DNA of 64,000 bases from Spirodela intermedia (lineage: Eukaryota > Streptophyta > Magnoliopsida > Alismatales > Araceae). The notes beneath the pieces are model-generated. The model was not told the DNA's origin. It worked only from the letters and a program-made list of their open reading frames with translations, and did no database searches. How positions within the stretch are numbered: position 1 is the first letter of the stretch; each line of letters opens with the position of its first letter. Positions 47,190 to 58,211 of the stretch are shown here, piece by piece. Position numbers and translations under genes: made by a program. The stretch lies in the NCBI GenBank assembly GCA_902729315.2, contig LR746267.1:997001-1061000 (forward strand). Direction: 5' to 3'.

Positions 47190-50100
47190 TATTCCCATAT
47201 GGTAATCCTTTCACCAGATACGATCCTGGGATGTCCCACTTTTGCTTATGTATGTTCGTCTTCAATTTCAGTGAATCTTCATTTGTTCTTACTGTAATCC
47301 TTTCACCAAATACGATCCTGGGATGTCCCACTTTTGCTTATGTATGTTCGTCTTCAATTTCAGTGAATCTTCATTTGTTCTTACTCTGCTTTTCTTTAGT
47401 GCGTTGCCCTTTGAAATTTAATAGGCATATCTGTTTACTAGTCAACAAAGTCAGGAGAAATGTGTGGCGTGCATGCCTACTATAAAACCCGGTGCATGTG
47501 ATGAAAATCTTTGTGCAGAGAGTTCGTTTCTAGATCCTCAGCATATGGGGGTGATGTGAGACAGCCTTCACATACTGTTCATAATTTCAGTATATATGGC
47601 CCCTTTTCACTCCTTTCGCGACTACTTTAAGGTCTTGTAATTTGTGGGTTTATTATGTCTTGTCATCTGATAGCACTATGGTTCATAAATAAAAAATTGA
47701 CGATATGTGATTTATCCTCACAACTGAAGGTGGGGAAAATATATCATCGCATTATATATTTCGTATTCAATAGTTGAAATATTGTCACCTAAGGAAATGC
47801 ACATTTTTCATGCCCACACTAGTTAACAGCGTTTTGCCTCCAGTGATGTTGGATGTTCAATTATTTAGGTTGCTATTCACATTTGCCATCACAGTAATCA
47901 CGGCTGATTGCTTCTCACAATGTTCCTATTTTTTTATCAATATAATAAAGAATGGTACCACAAGTTCTTGAAGTATCATTAGGTGTGATGTACCAGGTAT
48001 AAAACAAGTACGCCCACAGACTCTATTACTAGTATTCCACATCCATATTGTACCTGTAGGAGGGATTGGCTTACTCCCTATTTTCTGATTCGGAAATTTG
48101 TTGCATATTAGGGTTTCGCCCTTTTTTGTTATCTTTAAAGATTTGTAGGTGCAAAACCATCCAATGACTTATTAAAGGCAATGAAGAAGGGAAAGAAGAA
48201 GACAAATAATCACATGCAAATGTATGCATGTTTTAGAACGGTTTGGATGCCCTGTATCTACAGTCACTGAGCCCACTATCAATACGAGAGCTACTAGTAT
48301 GTGGTTAGGACGTCCCCCTGGGGGTAAAAGTCTTAAATACCCTTTAAAATTTCCCTTGCTCTCAACGGGTCTCTGCTCTCCTGCAATCCCTCACTAACCT
48401 ACCTCAAAGTTGGATCTGCAGAACGATGGGTGGGCCTAGCACCCTGGAAAAACTGACTCCAAACTCCGACATGGATTTCATATTCAAAAAATTTGTTCTG
48501 CATCTCACGGTCATGCTGCGTGTGATTAAGTCTTTTTGCCATGTTCTTAGCGTGTGTACGGCAGGCTGATTCCCTGCACGTTGATATTTCCTTTTCTGAA
48601 TTTATTTAATCTCCTGTTTTATGCTGTATTTAATGTTTTCTAAGGTCAGCTGAGCTATGAAACATGGGTTATTTATTGCTATTGCGAAGATTAAAACCAG
48701 TTGGAATAAATATTCGTGTTCAATTCTTCTTGTGCTTCAAAGCATTAGGCTTGCTTCCTTCTTGATCATGCTTTATAGCATTTAACTCTCCAGGTCATAT
48801 ATACCTGTCACTGTGACATTAATTATTTTCTCTAGGCTGTTCGAGAAATCATGAGAGCTTCAAGGCGTGAAGCTTCAGCAGTGAGTAATGAAGCTGAATC
48901 GTTTTACATGCGTGTCAAAGACAAGATCCTTAGTGCAGAGAAAGGAAGAGGGGAAAATGGCTCAGTGAACACAGAATCGCACGTTAGTTCCCTTGAATCA
49001 GGTAAACCCTTTCACAGCGGGGCAATGTTAGTGCGAGTTTGCCCTTGCTTTTGGTAATTGCATATACCGTGTGTTGGAAATTAATATTTCATTTCGATAT
49101 TACATTTGATATTTCAGCAAAAACCAGCGACAAGTGCGCCAGTTATGACGACCAGTTAGAATACTGGGAAGAGTTGCTGATTAAGCTGAATGAATTAAAG
49201 AGGTACCGACGCATAGTTGGTTCTATTTCAGAATCTTGCCTAAAACCTGCTGGCCCATTACTTGCTTCGGTTAAAGAAGCAGCTTGTCTAGCAGCACTCG
49301 ACATTGTTGAGGTATCGTCTCATTTGACCTATATCTACTGTTCTGGGTTTTTAGTAAAAGCATCTTGATTTAGAGGGAACCCATTTAATGGTATTGGAAA
49401 CGTATACTAATATGAATTTTATTTTTTTAATTAAAAAGGTGTTACTTCACGAAGGGCAACATTATATTTCTCTTGAAATGTTGTTAACTAGGTCTTGCAT
49501 GTCCTCTTCGAACAGATTTTTATGTCTGTTGAAGAAATTATTAACTTATCTAAATTGTAAAAATGAAATTTTGCTCCCAGACTATAACAATAAAGTTAGC
49601 TTTGTAGTCATACTCCAGGTTCTTCCGATGTTTGATATTGGAGATAAACATCAGCATTTCGATTTGGTTTTCTATCAGGTATTTACTGTTGCCATGAAGA
49701 CTTCCTCCTTTTCGATTTGCCCCTTAATATTCCCCTATTATCACTCTAGTTCAGGTGATTCAAGCCCTTAACCTAGTAATTCTTCTGTCTAATAATATGA
49801 TCTGAACCTACAGTCCCTTGAGCAAATCGTTTTATATCAATTTAAGCCTGAAATAAGGCTATCCTGAGCATACATATTCTTTGATTTCTCTTAAAAAAAC
49901 AGTAGGCACTTACAGAATTCAAGAAATTTATAATGTCATCTATCTGAGCTAATAGATAATAGATTGCGCAACATATTTGGACGCTTTGGAAAAACTGATT
50001 GATATGGTATCATTCACTTGCAACTCTTTAGAACTTGGGCCAAATCATCTCTGACTTACCCTAAGTTTATGTCCAAGATCCTTTTAAAACTATAAATCAT

Positions 50101-52063
50101 AATGGTTTAAATAGGCCATCCGTCTGATCGTAATGCGTTTTAGGAATCAGACCCATGATCCTCGAAAGCATAATTTGAACGAAGTTGATCATATTTTCCT
50201 ACTGGGTTTTGAATTACCTGGAAAATTATTTTTCTATGATTCATTCATTGTACCGGACTCTTGACAGATTGGTGAGATATGCGTCATGTTTTTCTCATTA
50301 CTGTATTTTAGCATAATTCTTGGAACCCACATGCACGTTATTTGCAACTATCACGGGAATATTTAATCAAGTTGTTCAATCCTATTCGATGCCCATAATG
50401 TTTTGAACTTGAGTAAAGATTATTCTGATGATGCAATGTATTATCGTCTGTGGTTGGTGTGTAAATCTTTTCTCCTCCTTTTAGGATGGAATTGTGGCTA
50501 TTTCAAAGGTGGAGGATGCATACAAGAGTGAAGAACGAACCAAAGAAGCAATTGAGAGACAAATTCAATCTTCTTTATTTCAAGATCTACAAGACATTAC
50601 AGACGCTTCAGATGGTGGGGGAACTGACGAGAACCGTTTACTTCCCATGATGAACAAAATATGGCCGTACTTAGTCCTTTGCATGAAGAACAGAACTTCG
50701 GTGGTAAGATTTTTTGTTTTTCCTAGAATCTCCAATCTTTACCTTAATGGGTATTTATATATATATATATTCATTGCATATCACTTTAGAAATAAAAAAA
50801 ATTGTGTTTCTCAAATACTAGTTCATCCGGGATCCTTTACTTGGCCATGACCCCTCAGTCCTGTAAATAGATTATTTATATGGATAAATAATCTCTGAAC
50901 TAAGCACCTGTTGAAAATACAATTTTGCCCTTTTGTTTAGGTTGTCGAAATGAAAACATTTCATGTGTTCTATCATGTTTTGGAGCCATGTTGACTTTAC
51001 TAGCTTTTAAGATGTCGGGATTTTATTTTTTTATGCTTTTATCCGTTCAAGAAAACCTTTTTTTATGCTTTTTTTAACTGCCCCTGTTATGATTCATCTC
51101 TAAGTTTTTTAATTGGAGACTTTAGATCATCCTAGGTTGCTGTCCATGTTAATTATGTTCTTCTAGGTAATGAGAAACCTTCATTAAGTAATGGCCGAAA
51201 AATAAAATTATTCAAAAAAAAAAAAGAACCGTTGATCGATGCTTGAAATTATTTTATTAACTTTATTTATTATTTATTTATTTATGAACTTCGCCGTCTT
51301 CTAATTCTCTCAATTCTTTTTCTTTTTTGCATAATTCTTAGGAATTTGTTTGTTTCTGTGACATTTCTTAAAATTCTTCAGTTTTCTGCAACTCTTAATT
51401 TAGACATCACCATGTCTGCAGGCGGTGATCAGGAGATGCACACGTGTCATAAGCACAGCTGTCCACGCATGCGGCGGCGACTTCTTCATCCGCCGGTTCC
51501 GCCTCGATGGCTCCGCCATCTGGAACCTCTTGGCATCGTCTCCATTCCAGAGGAAGCCGCCGCCGGCGGAGGGCTCGAGGCCAATCCTCCTCCCCTACCG
51601 AGCCGCCGCCGAGCCATCCTCGGAAGACCAGATCGTTGCCGAGGCCTCCGCCGTTAAGACCCAGGAAGCCGTGTTGAACCTGATCTCAGAGATCTCGGCA
51701 GACACTCGTAGCGCCGCCGCCGTGGAGGCGGTGCTGAAGAGGGTCGCCGGCCTGGTCGTCGGCATCGCCTGCAGCGGCGTGGCGGACCTCAGGGAAGCCG
51801 CCGTGCAGGCGCTGGCGGCGCTCGCTCGCGTCGACTCTGATCTGATATGGCTCCTCCTCGCTGACGTCGTCTACTCCAACAAGAACAGTGAAGCTCCTCC
51901 GCCGCCGCCTGGTTTTCCATGGGTTTCATCCCTTCTGCCGCCGCCGCCTTCTCCGTCGGAGCTCCTCCACCTCCGGTACGGTGGCGGAGGGTCTGGGTTC
52001 AGAGTCGACCCGGGGGCGGCGGAGATTGTGTTCAAGAGGATGTTGTCGGAGATGTGCACATGA
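35521..52063 (+). CDS. TTI1: TELO2-interacting protein 1 homologue (TTI1), 17 exons
   Basis: TTI1 is a HEAT/ARM-repeat scaffold that, with TELO2 and TTI2, helps Hsp90 fold and stabilise PIKK kinases (TOR, ATM, ATR). Exons: 35521-35765, 36078-36276, 37878-38186, 38262-38351, 39409-39879, 39995-40102, 43582-43712, 43786-43918, 44033-44372, 44466-44977, 45079-45258, 45333-45491, 46678-46752, 48836-49001, 49118-49311, 50485-50703, 51422-52063. Phases join without stops to give 1390 residues, close to plant TTI1 size. Recognisable segments: VFTRLRLYCLELLAIVRSP (N-terminus), AVGHWLSLLLQ, DALAFFLPGVVSRLGKALYV, MPPWFLTVGSDKLYMALSRL, HPGLTVPFLK, VIRRCTRVISTAVHACGGDF. Odd points: intron 10 begins GA instead of GT; the N-terminus has Ser and Pro runs; the last exon is GC-rich with proline runs near residue 1340. 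Intron 6 is 3.5 kb. Start chosen as the first ATG after a pyrimidine-rich leader. Confidence 0.92.
38514..38610. repeat. (TG)n-(AG)n compound microsatellite in TTI1 intron 4
   Basis: After a short G run come about 12 TG units (to 38540), then (AG)n to about 38577 and an AGAAGAG-interrupted continuation to 38609. It is a typical highly mutable purine-rich compound repeat, well inside the intron (38352-39408). Confidence 0.9.
44978..45078 (+). other. TTI1: TTI1 intron 10 with GA-AG borders
   Basis: Exon 10 must end at CTGCACCAG (44977) and exon 11 begin at GTTATAATTGAG (45079), because LHQ followed by VII.GIGIF is the conserved protein sequence here and both phases are 0. The intron's first bases are GAAATATATC instead of GTAATATATC; the acceptor AATCCAG is normal. 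No in-frame GT lies nearby. Without splicing, translation would continue 20 residues to a TAG stop ending at 45037. Confidence 0.75.
47152..47190. repeat. (AAT)n microsatellite in TTI1 intron 13
   Basis: About 12 consecutive AAT units ending in ATATAT, directly before a 92-bp tandem duplication. It is intronic (46753-48835). Confidence 0.9.
47203..47385. repeat. 92-bp tandem duplication in TTI1 intron 13
   Basis: Two copies, starting TAATCCTTTCACCA(G/A)ATACG at 47203 and at 47295. I see only one difference between them (CCAGATA against CCAAATA). The near identity points to a recent duplication. Confidence 0.92.
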
Positions 52064-52453
52064 GAGATCATCAGTGAAGCCTCTTCTTGTTCTTGTTGAT
52101 CGTCCAATCCGACTCAACTTAGACCAGGTCGGAGAGAGAGGGAGAGAGAGAGAGAGGAGCACCGGGCTTCTAGGATGGGCTTAATCGGAAGCCTTAGTTG
52201 GGCCTGGTATAAAGAAAGGCCCAAAACTAGACCTAGAGAGAGAGGGAGGGAGAGGGAGCATGACAAGTGGATAATTTTTCCTTTTTGGTGTTGATTCGGG
52301 TGTTATAAATATGAAAAGAAATGGATTCATCTATTTATTTTCCCATTTTCCTCCTGCTTGCATTTTGTCAACGGCCTTAATTATCTCCCTGCTTGCATTT
52401 TTTCAACGTGTTGCACGTACCAAGACGCCATGAAGAACCTTTAAATGTAGTTT

Positions 52454-52559
52454 CTCTCTCTCCCTCTCTCTCCCTCTCTCCCTGTGCTCTCTCTCTCTCC
52501 CTCTCTCTCCCTCTCTCCCTGTGCTCTCTCTCTCTCCCTCTCTCTCCCTCTCTCCCTGT

Positions 52560-52598
<39 letters not shown>
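52454..52598. repeat. 37-bp CT-rich minisatellite followed by (CT)n
   Basis: Three units of 37 bp, each ending CCCTCTCTCCCTGTG (CTGTGC at 52482, 52519 and 52556), followed by about 19 CT units to 52598. Confidence 0.9.
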
Positions 52599-52604
<6 letters not shown>

Positions 52605-52968
52605 TTTCAACACAGGGGAAACTATTTGTGCCATTCTCAACGAGGAGTTATTTGCAAAATGCTTCTCGTTCGAAGAACATTGGTGACGATGTGACGTCCG
52701 CGGGTTACAACGGAATCGGGACCAAACTCCAATAAAGCACTGTAACTGGATATTACTCCAAGATGTGACACGCCGAAAAGAGTTCTGGCCCGTCGGTAAC
52801 TTCACCACTCGTGCCACCAGCCGCTCTCTCTCTCCCCCCTGACGTCATCATAACAGAATCAAATATCTAACGTTTTTCGGTATTATTTGAATTTAAAAAG
52901 GTTTGTTTATTTTATATTATATTTTTCCGTGGGGCCCACTTGATGGTAAACCACACGTGTGTATTATT

Positions 52969-53004
<36 letters not shown>

Positions 53005-53765
53005 GGAGCCGTGGATGAGGTCGAACAAGCAACAGAAAATCTTTATTAATAAATATAAAAAAATCAGAGCGTTGTAAAATGTCAAAGGAGCGCATTAAAT
53101 GTCGGTTGGGCCTAGAGAAAATACCCAACATACGAACAATAAAGAACGTTGACTTAAATTGCGTACTCTTCGCGGTCGGCTCGTACTATTCGGTCAATGG
53201 CGTCGGCACACCCAGCGGGCGGGATCGATAGTCAACGTCATGGTCGGATCACCGGCTAGCTAAGGTCGCTGTACTATGACCGATAATTTTTATTATAATA
53301 ATAATTATGATTATCCAACGTCTTCTTTCCATGGATACGTTTATTATTATATAATTATTCATTTTATTCGTAATTTTCGTCTCTCTCTCTCTATCTTTCT
53401 AGATCGTTGACCCTCCTCTCTCTCTCTCTCTCTCTCTTTAAAGTCTATAATTGGAACTAAATATTGATGAGTGGTCAAAAACTGGCCAATTGTATATTTA
53501 TGGGTTGAAAGAGACTTGCATTCATGCCTTGCTATCTATCTATGCTTTACAAGGGAATAATTAATGCCCAGTATATAAGATATTTAATAAATATTTCGCA
53601 TATCCCGTGCCCACAACACATGGGTTCCCTTTTTTTATTCATATAATCATTATTTGAATTTATTACGCCAGTTTGGTAGTCAGTGGGTCCCACAGACTAA
53701 ACTGCCCTCTCCCCCAACCCGACTTTCTTCTGGGCTCGTGCTTGTACTCTAAGCTCGGCCCAACC

Positions 53766-53767
<2 letters not shown>

Positions 53768-53801
<34 letters not shown>

Positions 53802-53829
53802 ATCTATATCTATATATATTTATGTCCAT

Positions 53830-53882
<53 letters not shown>

Positions 53883-53885
53883 TAT
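53768..53885. repeat. Two (CT)n tracts separated by a TATA-rich spacer
   Basis: (CT)n at about 53768-53798, then CTATCTATATCTATATATATTTATG, then (CT)n at about 53831-53868 grading into (CTAT)n to about 53898. It is a simple-sequence cluster in intergenic DNA. Confidence 0.85.
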
Positions 53886-54756
53886 CTATCTATATATCTA
53901 CGTAGGGACAGTTGGATGTGGAAATGGGCCCATAATTATTATTGGGCTTTTTGTCGGGCCCATATTAGGGTAGAGAGTAGTAGTCTGGGTGGGCCCTGGC
54001 CGTTCGCTTATGGGCCAATGGAATATTTAATGAGGGAACATGGTCAGATTACTGCTTATTTATTGGAGGAAAAAAGTATCCAACAACTTCAGTTAATGGG
54101 TGGGCCCAATTGGATCGATGTGGGGCCCGCCACGCGTGATGACGTCTCTGGCCATGTCATCAACCAAGGAGGGGAGCTGCCTTGTTTGTTATCTATATCG
54201 TCTCATTTTTACCCAGGAAAAAAATAAATTTTCTTTTTGCTTCTAATTACGAGTAGTCTTATATTTTACGCCGAACGGAGGGAAAATTGTAATAATTATA
54301 AAATTCAGTGGAAATTTCGAAAAAACATCCTCGGCGACCCGCCGACTTTCTCCGGGCCCCCAGTTAACGACGATCATAACTGTCCATTTAAGTTTCATTA
54401 CGTTATACGATATATAATCCAACTTTATTACTCCCTCTCTCTCTAGACTCTCTCTCTATATCACTCTCTCTTTATCTCTCTATCTCTTTCTCTTTATGTC
54501 TCTCTCTCTCACTCTTTCTCTCTCTTTATCTCTCTCTCTCTCTAACATTACATCTCTTTCTCTCTCATGTTAATTACACGCGAAGTTAGGAGAGATTTAA
54601 AGAAATGGGGGCATTTAATGCCGTCGCCGACGTCATTATTGGAGGCAAATCCCCACTTGAATTTTCCATTTCCCTGTTGAAAGCTGCGATTTTTACGTAT
54701 AAGAACCACCTCCTCCCCCCTCCTCCTCCCACCCCTCTCCCTCTCCCTCTAGACTC

Positions 54757-55631
<875 letters not shown>

Positions 55632-56540
55632 GAATTAGACCTCCTCCCCCTCCATAGATTCATCCCCAGAAGCTCCTGTTCAAAAAAAAATGCAGAAAGA
55701 AAGAAAACGATCGATTCTCCTCTTGTTCAGGCAATAAGAATCCCTCCCTCTTCCTCCATCTCCAGATACCCAGAGCTCTGCTTCTGCTGTGTGTGATCTC
55801 CATCGCGGTGAAAGAGGAGGAAGAAGATGGAAATTACAGAGAGTGCCACTTTTATGGGCTTTGTCCTCTCCGTCTGAGCTCTGACGGTACGAGCAGCCAT
55901 GGCTGGCTACATGTTGCAGGCAGGAGGTGGAAGAAGACGGCGTAGAGAGAGAGAGAGAGAGAGAGAGAGAGGCTGAATTTTAAATATGAGATTTTGGTGG
56001 CGGTTTCGATCGTGCGGGATTTTTTAGGGTTTTCTTTTGCAATAATCCACACTCCAACTGCCCCCACGCCGCGTCTCGAGAGGGAGAGAGAGGGCCCACA
56101 ATTGAAATATAAAACTGTAGAGGTGGTTTCGATCGTGAGGGTTTTTTTAGGGTCTTTTACCTAATCATCCATCAGCCGCCACAACGCCCCGGGTCAGATG
56201 CAGGTCGTTTCGAGGAAAAAAAAACAGATTAGTTAGGTGTTTTTCGAGAGATACGTTTTATTTAGGGTTTTTAGGTAAATATGAGTGACCTGGCGATACA
56301 TTAGTTGGGGTTTTTGTGAAGATGTCCCTGAAGGGCCTATTCGGAGATATCCAAAATTTATGGGGTCTCTTAAGCAAAATTCCTCGAGCTAATCTCGATT
56401 ATCCCGCTAATCATTGTTATCATCATTATCGTCATCACCAAGTCCTCTCCGGCGGCGGCCGTCGTGTTAACGGTGGGAGTTACCGATAAGTCCCTGAGGG
56501 CGACGCCGTTAGGTGAGCGGAAACGGAGTCAAGGAGATTG
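55632..56540. other. 3' flank of the EAR-protein gene with a 124-bp imperfect tandem repeat
   Basis: After the stop codon comes a probable 3' UTR (AATAAG at about 55734). (GA)n occupies about 55945-55971. From about 55975 to 56225 two imperfect copies of a 124-bp unit occur, each with GGTTTCGATCGTG (56002, 56126) followed by TTTTTTAGGGTTTT- or TTTTTTTAGGGTCTTTT-type sequence. No gene is seen. Confidence 0.6.
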
Positions 56541-56914
56541 AGAGATTGAGGGATAGAGAGATGGAGAGAGATAGGGGTTGGGTTGCGTGGGGGCTGAGAA
56601 CTCCGCCACGGCGCATTTAATGCTTCTTCTCTTCGGCCTCCGGCGGGTCATTAAAGCCGGCCGTCGCTATGCCGACGTCGATGTCTGGCATTTAATGAAT
56701 CTGCGACGAGGGGGCAGCAGAGGGAGAAGAGAGAGGGCGGTTGTCTCGACGGCGATGGGTGGCCTACCTCACCAAAATGGGAGCATTGAATGCGCCACCA
56801 CGGGAGGAAGGGAGGGAGGAGCGTACGCGTTCCGTGCTCTCTTTCTTCCGTTAAAATCTCCTGGGATTTATTGTTTTCGCCGCCGGGAGTGGTTTCGTTC
56901 CTCCCCCGTCGCAC

Positions 56915-56957
<43 letters not shown>

Positions 56958-57333
56958 AATGGGTACCCGAATGAATGCCTGGATCATGGCATCAATGCCA
57001 TGCAAGTACTCCTCATAATCGTGAAGGTCCCGCACTCTCTTTCATGAATGCGTGACCCATTCATGAATACCATGCAAGAATTCCCTTCCAAATTTGTAAA
57101 CCCCATTCTCTCTCTCTCTCTCTCTCTCTTAAGTGCTATACAAGCTTTTCCCTGTAAACTAGTAAATCTCTCTCTCTCTCGTTCTCTCTCTTCATGGGTA
57201 CACCAATGAATGCCTGGATCATGGCATCAATACCATGCAAGTATTCATAAGAGTGCAGGTCCCGCTCTCTTTCATGAATGCGCGACCCATTCATGAATAC
57301 CATGCAAGAATTCCCTTCCAAACTTGTAAACCC

Positions 57334-57392
<59 letters not shown>

Positions 57393-57786
57393 GTGCTCTA
57401 GAAGTTTTCCCTGTAAACAATAACTCTCCATATCAAAGGTGCCCACAAGAATTTCCCGGTAAAGTTGTTAATCTCTCTCTTCATGGGTACCCGAATGAAT
57501 GACGAATCATGACATCAATACCTTACACGTACTCATAAGTGTGCAAGTCCGCACTCTCTTCGTGGGTACGCTCATGAATTCGTGACTCATTCATGAATAC
57601 AATGCGAGAATTCCCTTATATACTGGTAATCCTCTCTCTCTCTCTCTCTCTCTCATGGGTGCCCTAATGAATGCCTAAATCATGACATGAATACCATGCA
57701 AGTATTCCCCTTAAGCGTGCAAGTCCCCCAGTCTATCTTCGTGAATACCTTAATGAATGAGCGAGCCATTCATGAATACCATGCAT

Positions 57787-57827
<41 letters not shown>

Positions 57828-57959
57828 ATGGGTGCCCTAATGAATGCCTAAATCATGACATGAATACCATGCAAGTATTCCCCTTAAGCGTGCAAGTCCC
57901 CCAGTCTATCTTCGTGAATACCTTAATGAATGAGCGAGCCATTCATGAATACCATGCAT

Positions 57960-58014
<55 letters not shown>

Positions 58015-58153
58015 CTTTCTCTCTTGTCTCGTCTCACCCATTCGGGCACGGCGGCGGCGCTGCCATCCGCTGGGAAACCGCCTTGGACGTTGGTGGCCGT
58101 AGCTGGCCCCGTCGCCGGCGACGGCAACGGTAGCGTGTGGGGGAGGCTACATG

Positions 58154-58210
<57 letters not shown>
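56541..58210. repeat. CT-tract-linked tandem repeat array
   Basis: From about 56955 to 58013 a unit of the form ATGGGT(A/G)CCC..AATGAATGCCT..ATCATG..CAT..AATACCATGCAAGTA..AATTCCC occurs five times, each followed by a (CT)n run. The landmark ATGAATG is at 56971, 57206, 57495, 57667 and 57840. The last two units (period 173 bp) look identical outside the CT tract. CT tracts lie at about 56918-56954, 57109-57129, 57165-57190, 57338-57389, 57633-57653, 57788-57825 and 57961-58011. Open frames crossing it (Ser-Leu or Arg-Glu repeats) are artefacts. Confidence 0.88.
57961..58209. repeat. Inverted (CT)n / (GA)n pair around a GC-rich spacer
   Basis: (CT)n at about 57961-58011 and (GA)n at about 58155-58209 are complementary arms of some 50 bp. 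They flank about 145 bp of GC-rich sequence (GGGCACGGCGGCGGCG..GCCGGCGACGG). Such a pair could form a large hairpin or triplex; no gene is recognised in the spacer. Confidence 0.85.

Positions 58211-58211
<1 letters not shown>

Noticed and set aside
56578-56958. Plus-strand open frame of 126 codons downstream of the EAR-protein gene
   Set aside because: It runs into a (CT)n tract, matches no family and contains the dispersed GCATTTAATG words. No splice or conservation evidence.
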